Of a stretch of DNA of 64,000 nucleotides, positions 26,839 to 34,615 are shown in pieces. The DNA comes from Hellea sp965224755. GTDB taxonomy: Bacteria > Pseudomonadota > Alphaproteobacteria > Caulobacterales > Maricaulaceae. The position numbers were made by a program, and so were the translations under genes. The stretch lies in contig OZ245061.1 of assembly GCA_965224755.1 (NCBI GenBank), forward strand, positions 2,232,001-2,296,000. Direction: 5' to 3'. The notes beneath the pieces are model-generated. The model ran no database searches, was not told the DNA's origin, and saw nothing but the letters and a program-made list of their open reading frames with translations. Position 1 is the stretch's first letter; each line of letters opens with the position of its first letter.

Positions 26839-27700
26839 TAAGCTCCCCACCCTCCCGGAGACCCTAGCCATTCACGGGCTTCGCGCGAATAAATCCCTTG
26901 GCCAACATTTCCTGCTGGACATGACGATCACGGATAGAATTGCGCGGCTGGCAGCGCCTCTGGAAAACATCTCTGTCGCAGAAATCGGCCCCGGCCCGGG
27001 CGGGCTGACGCGGGCTTTGCTGGCTAACGGCGCGGCGCATGTGCTGGCCATTGAAATGGATGAGCGGTTTTTGGTGCCGCTGGCCGATATCGGCGCGGCA
27101 ACAGGCGGCAAGCTCCGCATCATTCACGGCGACGCGCGAAAAGTCGATATCGGCAAGGAATTGTCAGGCAAGGAACTCTCAGGCGAGATAAAAATAATCG
27201 CTAATCTCCCCTATAATGTCGGCACAAAATTGCTAATTAATTGGCTGACCGCCGCCCCGCTTTTTTGGTCGCAAGCCGTGCTCATGTTTCAAAAAGAAGT
27301 GGCGCAGCGTGTTGTCGCCGCTCCCGGCGAAAGCGCTTATGGGCGGCTCGCCATTCTGACGCAAAGTGTCTGCGCCGCGCGGATAGGCTTTGAAATCCCG
27401 GCCCGCGCTTTTACCCCGCCGCCAAAAGTCGACAGCGCTGTTGTGGTTCTAGACCCGCTTGCGGAAAAGCAGCGCTTTGCCGATTTGAAATTACTTGGTG
27501 AGGTCACACAAGCTGCCTTCGGGCAAAGACGAAAAATGCTGCGCGGCTCGCTCAAATCCATCGCTAAGAAATACGGAACAACGCCTCAAGCATGGTGTGA
27601 GGCCTGCGGCATAGACCCGCAAAAAAGGCCGGAAACTTTAAGCGTGGGTGAGTTTCAAGCTCTGGCTAAATATCTCCAAACCCTGTTATCCCGCACATAG
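26828..27700 (+). CDS. rsmA: 16S rRNA dimethyladenosine transferase RsmA (KsgA)
   Basis: A 290-residue SAM-dependent enzyme that dimethylates two adjacent adenines near the 3' end of 16S rRNA. It has the family start LGQHFLLD, the SAM motif EIGPGPGGLTRALL, acidic EMDERF, HGDARK, and the catalytic NLPYN. A small in-frame 15-base tandem duplication (27152-27181) repeats GKELS just before NLPYN; this is unusual but on a surface loop. The end of the gene forms one arm of a palindromic repeat. Confidence 0.95.
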   Translation: MPLDKLPTLPETLAIHGLRANKSLGQHFLLDMTITDRIARLAAPLENISVAEIGPGPGGLTRALLANGAAHVLAIEMDERFLVPLADIGAATGGKLRIIHGDARKVDIGKELSGKELSGEIKIIANLPYNVGTKLLINWLTAAPLFWSQAVLMFQKEVAQRVVAAPGESAYGRLAILTQSVCAARIGFEIPARAFTPPPKVDSAVVVLDPLAEKQRFADLKLLGEVTQAAFGQRRKMLRGSLKSIAKKYGTTPQAWCEACGIDPQKRPETLSVGEFQALAKYLQTLLSRT

Positions 27701-27792
27701 CGAAGCGGAGATGCGGACCTAACCCCCAATACGATGTCCGCCTTTAGGTCCCGCATGTGCGGGCTTCGCTCTTCTGCGGGATGACAGGGTTT
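27678..27792. repeat. Palindromic repeat at the rsmA 3' end
   Basis: Arms of 18 bases (27678-27695 and 27775-27792) match with one G/T wobble. The interior (AGCGAAGC paired with GCTTCGCT, plus CCTAA paired with TTAGG) extends the hairpin to about 115 bases. The left arm lies inside the last codons of rsmA. The right arm GCGGGATGACAGGG belongs to the same repeat type as at the start of the window. It may act as the 3' end of the surA-pdxA-rsmA transcript. Confidence 0.65.
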
Positions 27793-27910
27793 TATATTTA
27801 CTCGCCATCTGGGACATCAAACATAACGCAATGAAACCCCGCCCTGCCTAGTGGGGTGACAATGTATAAAATTTCCGCTATCAATAGATGCATTATGGTT
27901 GGGGAACAAT

Positions 27911-28444
27911 ATGGAAAACATCACTGCAGAACAGGTCGTAATTTTCGGAGTGATCGCTCTGGCTTTTTTTACCTGGCAGAAAAAACGGCCAGACTCTGAA
28001 GGAAGGTTACCAGATGCTGCTGTAACGCGTGAAAAAGTTCTTGGAGTTTTAAGAGAATTTAAGGTTAAACGTAAATCTGATGGTTCAAGCTTTCGGGAAA
28101 GCGATATTCATAAACAACTTCTGAAATTCCTTCAAGATAGATTTTACCATGTACAAAGTCAGAAGCCAATTGGCGGTGTTCACGCAAAACAAATTGACTT
28201 TGATATCGGACGAGAACGCGTTGGAATCGAAATAAAAATGGCAAAATCACTTTATAAAAAAAGTGAATTTGATCGACTACATGGGCAAATGAAAAGTTAT
28301 TCAGAAGCGTACTCTGATAGCAATTTAATACTTCAAGTGTTCGGCACCAAAGCTGAATTACGTGATAGAGTTAAACAGACAGCTATAATTGAAACGCTTG
28401 AAGACTATCCTGTACACGCTGAATTTATTAAAATTCCAAAGTAG
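27911..28444 (+). CDS. Membrane-anchored PD-(D/E)XK nuclease-like protein
   Basis: A 177-residue protein. One N-terminal membrane helix (about residues 8-22) is followed by a cytoplasmic domain. The segment QIDFDIGRERVGIEIKMA gives Asp96/Asp98 and then Glu107-Ile-Lys109, the layout of a PD-(D/E)XK nuclease core. A helix with Gln (LHGQMKSY) and a strand NLILQVFG follow, as in that superfamily. GGGGA sits six bases before ATG 27911. The gene is visibly richer in A/T than its neighbours and interrupts the usual rsmA-gmk neighbourhood, so recent acquisition is likely. A defence or DNA-processing role is possible but unproven. Confidence 0.65.
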   Translation: MENITAEQVVIFGVIALAFFTWQKKRPDSEGRLPDAAVTREKVLGVLREFKVKRKSDGSSFRESDIHKQLLKFLQDRFYHVQSQKPIGGVHAKQIDFDIGRERVGIEIKMAKSLYKKSEFDRLHGQMKSYSEAYSDSNLILQVFGTKAELRDRVKQTAIIETLEDYPVHAEFIKIPK

Positions 28445-28460
28445 CCAACCCCTTAAAGCC

Positions 28461-29126
28461 CTAACCACCTGATGTCAGCGATTTGATGAAGCCGCCCAGC
28501 CACGGTTGTCGGCGTCTGCGGATGCGTTCCGAGGCAACGATTGTACGCAACTCTTGCAGCGCCATTTCAATATTTTCATTGACGATGACATAGTCATATT
28601 CGGCCCAATGGCTGATCTCGGCCTCGGATTTTGACATCCGTTTGGCAATCACAGCGTCGCTATCCTGAGCCCGTTCGTGCAGGCGTTTTTCCAGCTCGCG
28701 CATATTGGGCGGGAGGATAAAAATCTTGACCAAATCATCGGCCGCAGCTTGGGTGAGTTGCTGCGCGCCCTGCCAGTCAATATCGAAAACAACATCGCGG
28801 CCATCGCCGAGCGCCTGCTCAACCGGCGCGCGGGGCGTCCCGTAGAAATTATCAAAAACCTTGGCATGTTCAAGAAATTCATCGCCGTCCGCCATCTCGG
28901 CAAATTTATTTTTGCTGATGAAATAATAATCCTCGCCGTCAATCTCGCCGGGGCGGGCCTTGCGGGTCGTGGCCGAAACCGACATCGCCATATCCGGATT
29001 TTCGCGCAGTAATTTACGGGTCAATGTTGTCTTGCCCGCGCCGGAGGGCGAGGACAGGACAACCATAATCCCGCGCCGCTGCGCCTTCATTTCGTCTAAA
29101 GGTGATGGACCTAATTTACTCGACAT
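28461..29126 (-). CDS. gmk: Guanylate kinase
   Basis: A 221-residue enzyme that converts GMP to GDP. It has the P-loop SSPSGAGKTTL, SVSATTRKARPGE for GMP binding, EDYYFIS, FLEHAKVFDNFYGTP, and DIDWQGAQQL. An N-terminal extension of about 16 residues precedes the core. Its start overlaps the yicC end by 11 bases. It is the last gene of the minus-strand run fabD-fabG-acpP-fabF-mltG-yicC-gmk. Confidence 0.95.
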   Translation of the reverse strand: MSSKLGPSPLDEMKAQRRGIMVVLSSPSGAGKTTLTRKLLRENPDMAMSVSATTRKARPGEIDGEDYYFISKNKFAEMADGDEFLEHAKVFDNFYGTPRAPVEQALGDGRDVVFDIDWQGAQQLTQAAADDLVKIFILPPNMRELEKRLHERAQDSDAVIAKRMSKSEAEISHWAEYDYVIVNENIEMALQELRTIVASERIRRRRQPWLGGFIKSLTSGG

Positions 29127-29970
29127 TTGCGGCTTGCTCCCGAAATTGTTCTATCACGCTTTTCAGAGCAAGCCCCGTCTGCGTCAAGTCTATGTCGGCG
29201 GATTTTGAACACAACGTATTTGTTTCGCGGTTAAATTCCTGCGACAGGAAATCGAGTTTGCGGCCTATAGGCGAGCCTTGCGCGATCAACTTTCGCGCCT
29301 GCACGCAATGCGCCCGGAGACGGTCCAATTCCTCGCGCACATCCGCCTTTAAGGCCAATATAGCGGCTTCTTGGATAAGACGGTCTTCGGGCAGACTATC
29401 GCCGAGAAGCTCTGTGAGTTTTCCCTGCAAGCGGGATTTGATAGCTTCGGGCTGGACTGCCGCCAGCGCGCTCGCCGTTTTTACATGGCTTTCAATATCA
29501 GACACATTTCCCAATAAAATAGGCGTTAGAGCCTTACCCTCTTCTTCTCGCGCGGCCTTTAAGTTCACCGCCAATTCGCCAAAACTTTTGAGCAATACAG
29601 ATTCTAATGCAGCTTGGCTTTCTTCCGCAAGATTATCCCCTACCTCTTCTACTACGCCCGGGATGGTCATCAAAACGGAAATATCTTTTGCGCCTTTTTT
29701 TTCAAGCGTATCCAGCAGGGCGTCATTAATACGATATATCTTCCCGTCCGCGCCGCTTTGAAGCGTTAGGTTGACTTGCAGATTTCCGCGCGAGAAATTT
29801 CGCGCTAATTTCTTGCGGACAGGCCCGTCAAGCGCCGAAAAACCATGCGGCAGGCGCAAGCGCACATCCAGCGATTTACCGTTGACCGAGCGCACTTCCC
29901 AGCTCCAGCTCACGCCCGCATGCTCCCCGCTCGTGCGGGCAAATCCTGTCATGCCGCTCAGAGTGTTCAT
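29116..29970 (-). CDS. yicC: YicC/YloC family endoribonuclease
   Basis: A 284-residue protein with the family start SGMTGFAR, then SVNGKSLDVRLRLP, a helical middle, and the end RREL/LDFLSQEFNRETNTLCSKS with EQFREQAANVE. YicC-type proteins are RNases; E. coli YicC promotes decay of the small RNA RyhB. The ATG at 29970 overlaps the mltG stop as ATGA, a better start than an in-frame ATG 54 bases upstream inside mltG. The gmk gene overlaps its end. Confidence 0.9.
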   Translation of the reverse strand: MNTLSGMTGFARTSGEHAGVSWSWEVRSVNGKSLDVRLRLPHGFSALDGPVRKKLARNFSRGNLQVNLTLQSGADGKIYRINDALLDTLEKKGAKDISVLMTIPGVVEEVGDNLAEESQAALESVLLKSFGELAVNLKAAREEEGKALTPILLGNVSDIESHVKTASALAAVQPEAIKSRLQGKLTELLGDSLPEDRLIQEAAILALKADVREELDRLRAHCVQARKLIAQGSPIGRKLDFLSQEFNRETNTLCSKSADIDLTQTGLALKSVIEQFREQAANVE

Positions 29971-31085
29971 CTTTGTTCCCGCTGTCTTTGATTTTTTTGT
30001 CTTTGGCGCTCTATTTTCCGCCATTTAATGACGTTATTCGTGTGCTCTCGATTAGTCTTGGCAAATACATGCCCGCCTGACCCATCCGCAACAAAAAACA
30101 GGTAATCTGTCTTGGCCGGTTGCAAGACGGCTTTGAGCGCGCGCGCGCCGGGATTGCAAATCGGCGTCGCGGGCAGGCCGTCAATCTGGTAAGTATTCCA
30201 CGCCGTCTTGCGGTCAATTTCCGAGCGGTACAAAGTCCGCCGTTGTCCCTTGCGGTTAAACAGCGGCTCGCCTTTGGACACGCCGTAAATAATCGTCGGG
30301 TCGGATTGTAGGCGCATATTTTTACGCAGGCGGTTGATAAAAACCCCCGCCACCCTATCGCGCTCACTGCCTATGCCGGTTTCTTTCTCCACGACAGAGG
30401 CCAGAATAATCGCCTCTTCTTTGGTCTTGATCGGTAAGCCCTCTTGGCGTTTCTCCCAAATTTCATCCAGCAAGGCGGTCTGCGCGTCTTGCATCTTCTT
30501 GACCAAAGCCGAGCGGCTCATCCCGCGCGGCGTCATATAGGTCTCGGGCAGAAGCGTGCCTTCTGCGGGCACCTCGGGACTGTCATCAACCAATGTCTCA
30601 ACGCCGCCCATTGCGCGCATAATCTGCGCGCTGGTTAAGCCTTCCGGCGCCGTGAAAGGATAGAGAATGGCCTTGCCTTCGGCGAGCGTGTCATAGATTT
30701 TTCGCATCGATGTTGGTTGCGTGATCAAAAATTCGCCGGCTTTGAAATTGGCCTCATTGCCGCGTAATTTGGTCACAAGTTTGAAGATGAAAGCCCTGTC
30801 GATTAATCCGGCTGTCTCCAGCCGCGTAGCAATCACCGATAAGCCGCTCCCTTTCGGGACTTTGAAAACGGTTTCGCTTACGTCCACTTTCGGCACGGTC
30901 TCATAACGGTAATTAACGAAGGAATATCCCGCGAAAACAACGCCGATCATAAGCGTTAGCAGGCCAAAAAATGCGATAATGCCAAGGGTACGTTTTTCGC
31001 GCTTGGCTATTTTAGCCCCATTTATTTTAGGCGGCTCTTCAGGGTTTTGGATGACAGCCTGTTGCGGCTTTTTTTGCCGGGCCAT
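29967..31085 (-). CDS. mltG: Endolytic murein transglycosylase MltG
   Basis: A 372-residue inner-membrane enzyme that cuts nascent glycan strands and so sets their length. It has a basic cytoplasmic tail, one membrane helix (about residues 33-55), a LysM-like domain (FKVPKGSGLSVIATRL) and the YceG catalytic domain. The catalytic Glu is in ILASVVEKET, followed by VFINRLRKNMRLQSDPTI and LPATPICNPG. Its ATG shares one base with the fabF stop (TGATG). The C-terminus is unusually rich in Arg and Gln. Confidence 0.95.
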   Translation of the reverse strand: MARQKKPQQAVIQNPEEPPKINGAKIAKREKRTLGIIAFFGLLTLMIGVVFAGYSFVNYRYETVPKVDVSETVFKVPKGSGLSVIATRLETAGLIDRAFIFKLVTKLRGNEANFKAGEFLITQPTSMRKIYDTLAEGKAILYPFTAPEGLTSAQIMRAMGGVETLVDDSPEVPAEGTLLPETYMTPRGMSRSALVKKMQDAQTALLDEIWEKRQEGLPIKTKEEAIILASVVEKETGIGSERDRVAGVFINRLRKNMRLQSDPTIIYGVSKGEPLFNRKGQRRTLYRSEIDRKTAWNTYQIDGLPATPICNPGARALKAVLQPAKTDYLFFVADGSGGHVFAKTNREHTNNVIKWRKIERQRQKNQRQREQR

Positions 31086-32380
31086 CAGTCTTGCGGCGGG
31101 CCGGTGAAGATCAGCGCCGCATTGGTTCCGCCAAATCCGAAACTATTAGACATGACAGCCTTTGCCGCAAACGGCTTGGCTTTTAAGGGCACAAGATCCA
31201 GCGGAGTCTCAATTGACGGGTTTTCAAGATTAAGTGTTGGCGGCGCGATTTGGTCGCGCAAGGCCAGAATAGAGAACACAGCCTCTATTGCGCCTGCCCC
31301 GCCCAAGAGATGCCCCGTACTGGATTTTGTCGAAGACATTTTGACATTTTTCGCGTGCCCCCCCAGCAGACGCTCAACCGCTTTGACTTCAACTTCGTCT
31401 CCGACAGGTGTCGAGGTGCCGTGGGCGTTGATATAGCCAATATCGCTCACGTCCAAACCGGAGTGTTTGAGCGCGCCTTTCATGGCCCGGTATCCGCCGT
31501 CCCCGTCCGGCGCCGGGCTGGTAATATGATAAGCATCGCCCGAAAGGCCGTAACCGCTTAACTCTGCATAGATGGTCGCGCCGCGCGCAATAGCATGCTC
31601 ATACTCTTCCAAAACAACAGCGCCAGCCCCTTCGCCCATCAAGAACCCGTCGCGGCCAGTATCATAGGGCCGCGAGGCTTTTTCCGGCGTCTCGTTATAC
31701 CCCGTGGTCATCGCCCGGCAGGCGACAAACCCCGCCAGTCCCAAACGGCAAATCGCGGCTTCTCCGCCGCCCGCAACCATAACATCAGCGTCGCCATATT
31801 GGATCAACCGCGCGGCGTCGCCAATGGTGTGGGCGCCGGTTGCGCAGGCGGTGGCAACGGAATGGTTGGGGCCTTTGAGGCCGTGGCGCATGGAAATATG
31901 ACCCGAGGCCAGATTAATGAGCAGAGCCGGCAGGACAAAGGGACTTATCCTGCGCGGGCCTTTTTCATGCAGCGTGATCGAGGCATCATAAGTTGTCTGT
32001 AGCCCGCCAACGCCGCAGCCGAACATAACGCCCGTGCGCTCCTGCGCCTCTGCGCTCTCTTCAAGCGGGTTCCAGCCCGAATGTTTCAAAGCTTCATCGC
32101 TGGCAGCAATGGAATAGAGGATAAAATCATCAATGCGCTTGGCATCGCGCCGGCTCATAACAGAATCTGGGTCAAAAACCCCTTCCATGTCAGGAGCGCC
32201 GCCCGCACGTCCATCGACGCGCGGTATGACAGCCGCGATTTTGCAAGCAATATCGCTGACGTCAAAATGGTCTATTTTGGAGGCTCCGGACTTACCGGAG
32301 AGAATGTTTTTCCATGCGGTTTCAACACCGCATCCGACGGGCGTAACGAGGCCTAGACCTGTAACAACGACCCGCCGCAT
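31085..32380 (-). CDS. fabF: 3-oxoacyl-ACP synthase II (KAS II)
   Basis: A 431-residue condensing enzyme of fatty-acid elongation. Cys179 is in the active-site segment SVATACATGAH, with His in INAHGTSTPVGD and His in KSSTGHLLGGAG; the C-terminal NSFGFGGTNA is present. It extends acyl-ACP with malonyl-ACP. It follows acpP closely (11 bases) and is coupled to mltG by a one-base overlap. It is slightly longer than E. coli FabF (413) owing to an insertion after about residue 55. Confidence 0.96.
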   Translation of the reverse strand: MRRVVVTGLGLVTPVGCGVETAWKNILSGKSGASKIDHFDVSDIACKIAAVIPRVDGRAGGAPDMEGVFDPDSVMSRRDAKRIDDFILYSIAASDEALKHSGWNPLEESAEAQERTGVMFGCGVGGLQTTYDASITLHEKGPRRISPFVLPALLINLASGHISMRHGLKGPNHSVATACATGAHTIGDAARLIQYGDADVMVAGGGEAAICRLGLAGFVACRAMTTGYNETPEKASRPYDTGRDGFLMGEGAGAVVLEEYEHAIARGATIYAELSGYGLSGDAYHITSPAPDGDGGYRAMKGALKHSGLDVSDIGYINAHGTSTPVGDEVEVKAVERLLGGHAKNVKMSSTKSSTGHLLGGAGAIEAVFSILALRDQIAPPTLNLENPSIETPLDLVPLKAKPFAAKAVMSNSFGFGGTNAALIFTGPPQD

Positions 32381-32391
32381 ATCAAAGCTGA

Positions 32392-32625
32392 TTAAACTTT
32401 TTCAGAGATAAATTTGACAGCCGCGCCGACAGTTTGAATGTGTTCGGCAGCATCATCAGGAATTTCGATATCGAATTCTTCTTCAAATGCCATGACCAGC
32501 TCGACAGTATCGAGGCTGTCTGCGCCAAGGTCATCAATGAAATGCGCGCTGGCTGTGACTTTTTCTTCTTCCACATCAAGATGCTCAACGACCATCTTTG
32601 TAACGCGAGCTAATACGTCTGACAT
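32392..32625 (-). CDS. acpP: Acyl carrier protein
   Basis: A 77-residue, highly acidic four-helix protein with the phosphopantetheine attachment site GADSLDTVEL (the Ser of DSL). It carries growing acyl chains for FabD, FabG and FabF, whose genes flank it. A gap of 141 bases separates it from fabG upstream, so it may have its own promoter, as is common for this abundant protein. Confidence 0.97.
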   Translation of the reverse strand: MSDVLARVTKMVVEHLDVEEEKVTASAHFIDDLGADSLDTVELVMAFEEEFDIEIPDDAAEHIQTVGAAVKFISEKV

Positions 32626-32766
32626 AGGTTTTTCCTTATATAGTGCCGCAGTGTTTACGGCGATTGCAGGGCGTAAGTAAGCGGTGTTCTTTGAAAAACA
32701 ACCCTTTTTTGCGATTCACCAAGGAATAGCACAGATGAATTACAGTAGCTAGGGCACAAAACCCCT

Positions 32767-33507
32767 TTAAATCATGGCCATACCGCCATTTACATGCAGG
32801 GTCTGCCCCGTCACATAACCGGCCTCATTCGAGGCTAAATAGAGCGCAGTAGCGGCAATATCCGCGCCCGTCCCGAGGGCTCCGGCGGGTATTTTAGTGA
32901 GAATCGCTTCTTTTTGCGCGTCCGTTAGCCCGTCCGTCATCGGCGAGGCGATAAATCCGGGGGCGATACAGTTCACCGTCACCCCGCGCGAGGCAACTTC
33001 TTGAGCCAATGACTTGGAAAATCCGATCATTCCCGCTTTGGAGGCGGCGTAATTGGCCTGGCCCGGATTGCCAGTGACGCCGACCACAGAGGTAATCCCG
33101 ATAATCCGCCCCCAACGCGCCTTCATCATCGGCCGCAAACAGGCTTTGGAGAGGCGGAAATAGGCTTCAAGATTGACCTTTTGAACAATATCCCAATCTT
33201 CCTGTTTCATCCGCATAAGCAGGCCGTCGCGCGTAATCCCGGCATTGGCAATCAGAATATCGACAGCTCCGCCCATGGCCTCGCCTGCCGCTTTGGGGAG
33301 CGCGTCCACGGCCTCACCGTCCGACAAGTTACAGGGCACAACAAAGGCGCGAGCGCCTAATTCTGCCGCCAAAGCTTCCAGCTTCTCAGCCCGCGTACCT
33401 GACAAGGCTACGCTTGCGCCCTGCGCATGGAGCAGTCTGGCAATTTCGCCGCCAAGTCCGCCTGTTGCGCCTGTCACCAGCGCCCGTTTTCCGCCTAGAT
33501 TAAACAT
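32767..33507 (-). CDS. fabG: 3-oxoacyl-ACP reductase FabG
   Basis: A 246-residue short-chain dehydrogenase that reduces 3-oxoacyl-ACP with NADPH. It has the Rossmann motif TGATGGLGGEIA, NAG in ILIANAGIT, catalytic Ser in GITSVVG, the YAASKAG motif with Tyr and Lys, and CIAPGFI. The stop of fabD is two bases before its ATG, so the two are co-transcribed. Confidence 0.96.
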   Translation of the reverse strand: MFNLGGKRALVTGATGGLGGEIARLLHAQGASVALSGTRAEKLEALAAELGARAFVVPCNLSDGEAVDALPKAAGEAMGGAVDILIANAGITRDGLLMRMKQEDWDIVQKVNLEAYFRLSKACLRPMMKARWGRIIGITSVVGVTGNPGQANYAASKAGMIGFSKSLAQEVASRGVTVNCIAPGFIASPMTDGLTDAQKEAILTKIPAGALGTGADIAATALYLASNEAGYVTGQTLHVNGGMAMI

Positions 33508-33509
33508 GT

Positions 33510-34454
33510 CTATCCCTTTAATTCATTTGCGAAAGCTTCGAGACTTTCGGGTGTATTCAAAGCCGCGCCGTTCAGGCCTTTAACGATGCGCCGGAGCATA
33601 ACGGTCAAAACTTTGCCGCAGCCCGGCTCGGCCAGTGTTTCAACGCCGTTCTTATGCATCATATTAACAGATTCGCGCCAGCGCACACGGCCCGTAATCT
33701 GCGCGACCAAATCATTGCGCAATTGATCCGGGTCAGTGACGGGCATGGCCTGCACATTATTGATGACGGGGACTTTCGGTGCCAAAATCACCGCATCGGC
33801 CAGAGCGTCCCGCATCGCGTCCGCCGCAGGGGCCATCATATCGCAATGAAACGGGGCGGAGACATTGAGCATCATCGCCTTTTTCACGCCCAACTCTGTC
33901 GCGGCTTTGCAGGCGGCCTCAACAGCCGCTTTTTCGCCGGAGAGCACAATCTGGCCGACGGCATTATCATTGGCAATTTGGCAAATGCCAATTTTCTGCC
34001 CCGCCTTGGCCGCAGCTTCAGCGTCTTCAACAGAGGCGCCCAATAAAGCCGCCATCGCGCCCGCCCCGATGGGAACAGCGGCCTGCATAGCGTCGCCGCG
34101 AATACGCAGAAGCCGCGCCGTATCGGCCAGCGCAATCGAGCCGGCGGCGCATAGCGCCGAATATTCGCCCAGAGAATGCCCCGCAACATATTTAGCCGCT
34201 GTCACATCTATATCAAATTCAGCTTTCAGCGCCGCCATCGCGGCCAGTGACGCCGCCATCAAGGCGGGCTGGGTATTGGCTGTCAGAGTCAAGTCTTCTA
34301 TCGGGCCGTTCCACATCAGCTTTGAGAGGTTTTGGCTAAGCGCATCATCGACTTCGGCAAAGACAGCTTTTGCACTTGGGAAGGCCTCAGCAAGGTCTTG
34401 GCCCATGCCAACGGATTGGCTACCCTGACCGGGAAATGTGAATGCGAGTGTCAT
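33510..34454 (-). CDS. fabD: Malonyl-CoA:ACP transacylase
   Basis: A 314-residue enzyme that loads malonyl units onto ACP. It has the start FTFPGQGSQSVGMG, the nucleophile Ser in VAGHSLGEYSA, a His in VSAPFHCDMM and Gln in PGQGSQ. It is first of the minus-strand fatty-acid run. A 161-base divergent region separates it from the coiled-coil gene and probably holds both promoters. Confidence 0.96.
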   Translation of the reverse strand: MTLAFTFPGQGSQSVGMGQDLAEAFPSAKAVFAEVDDALSQNLSKLMWNGPIEDLTLTANTQPALMAASLAAMAALKAEFDIDVTAAKYVAGHSLGEYSALCAAGSIALADTARLLRIRGDAMQAAVPIGAGAMAALLGASVEDAEAAAKAGQKIGICQIANDNAVGQIVLSGEKAAVEAACKAATELGVKKAMMLNVSAPFHCDMMAPAADAMRDALADAVILAPKVPVINNVQAMPVTDPDQLRNDLVAQITGRVRWRESVNMMHKNGVETLAEPGCGKVLTVMLRRIVKGLNGAALNTPESLEAFANELKG

Positions 34455-34615
34455 AAATGTCCTTTACCCGAAAATATGGCTTGTGAATAGATATAGGGCC
34501 GCCGCCGTCAAGCCCAATTTTATCGGGCAAATAATGACGCAATTTAAGATGTCATTAACTCTGTTTTCGTAGCACAGGATACGGTTCGGGATGGGCCATT
34601 ACATCGGGGATATGC

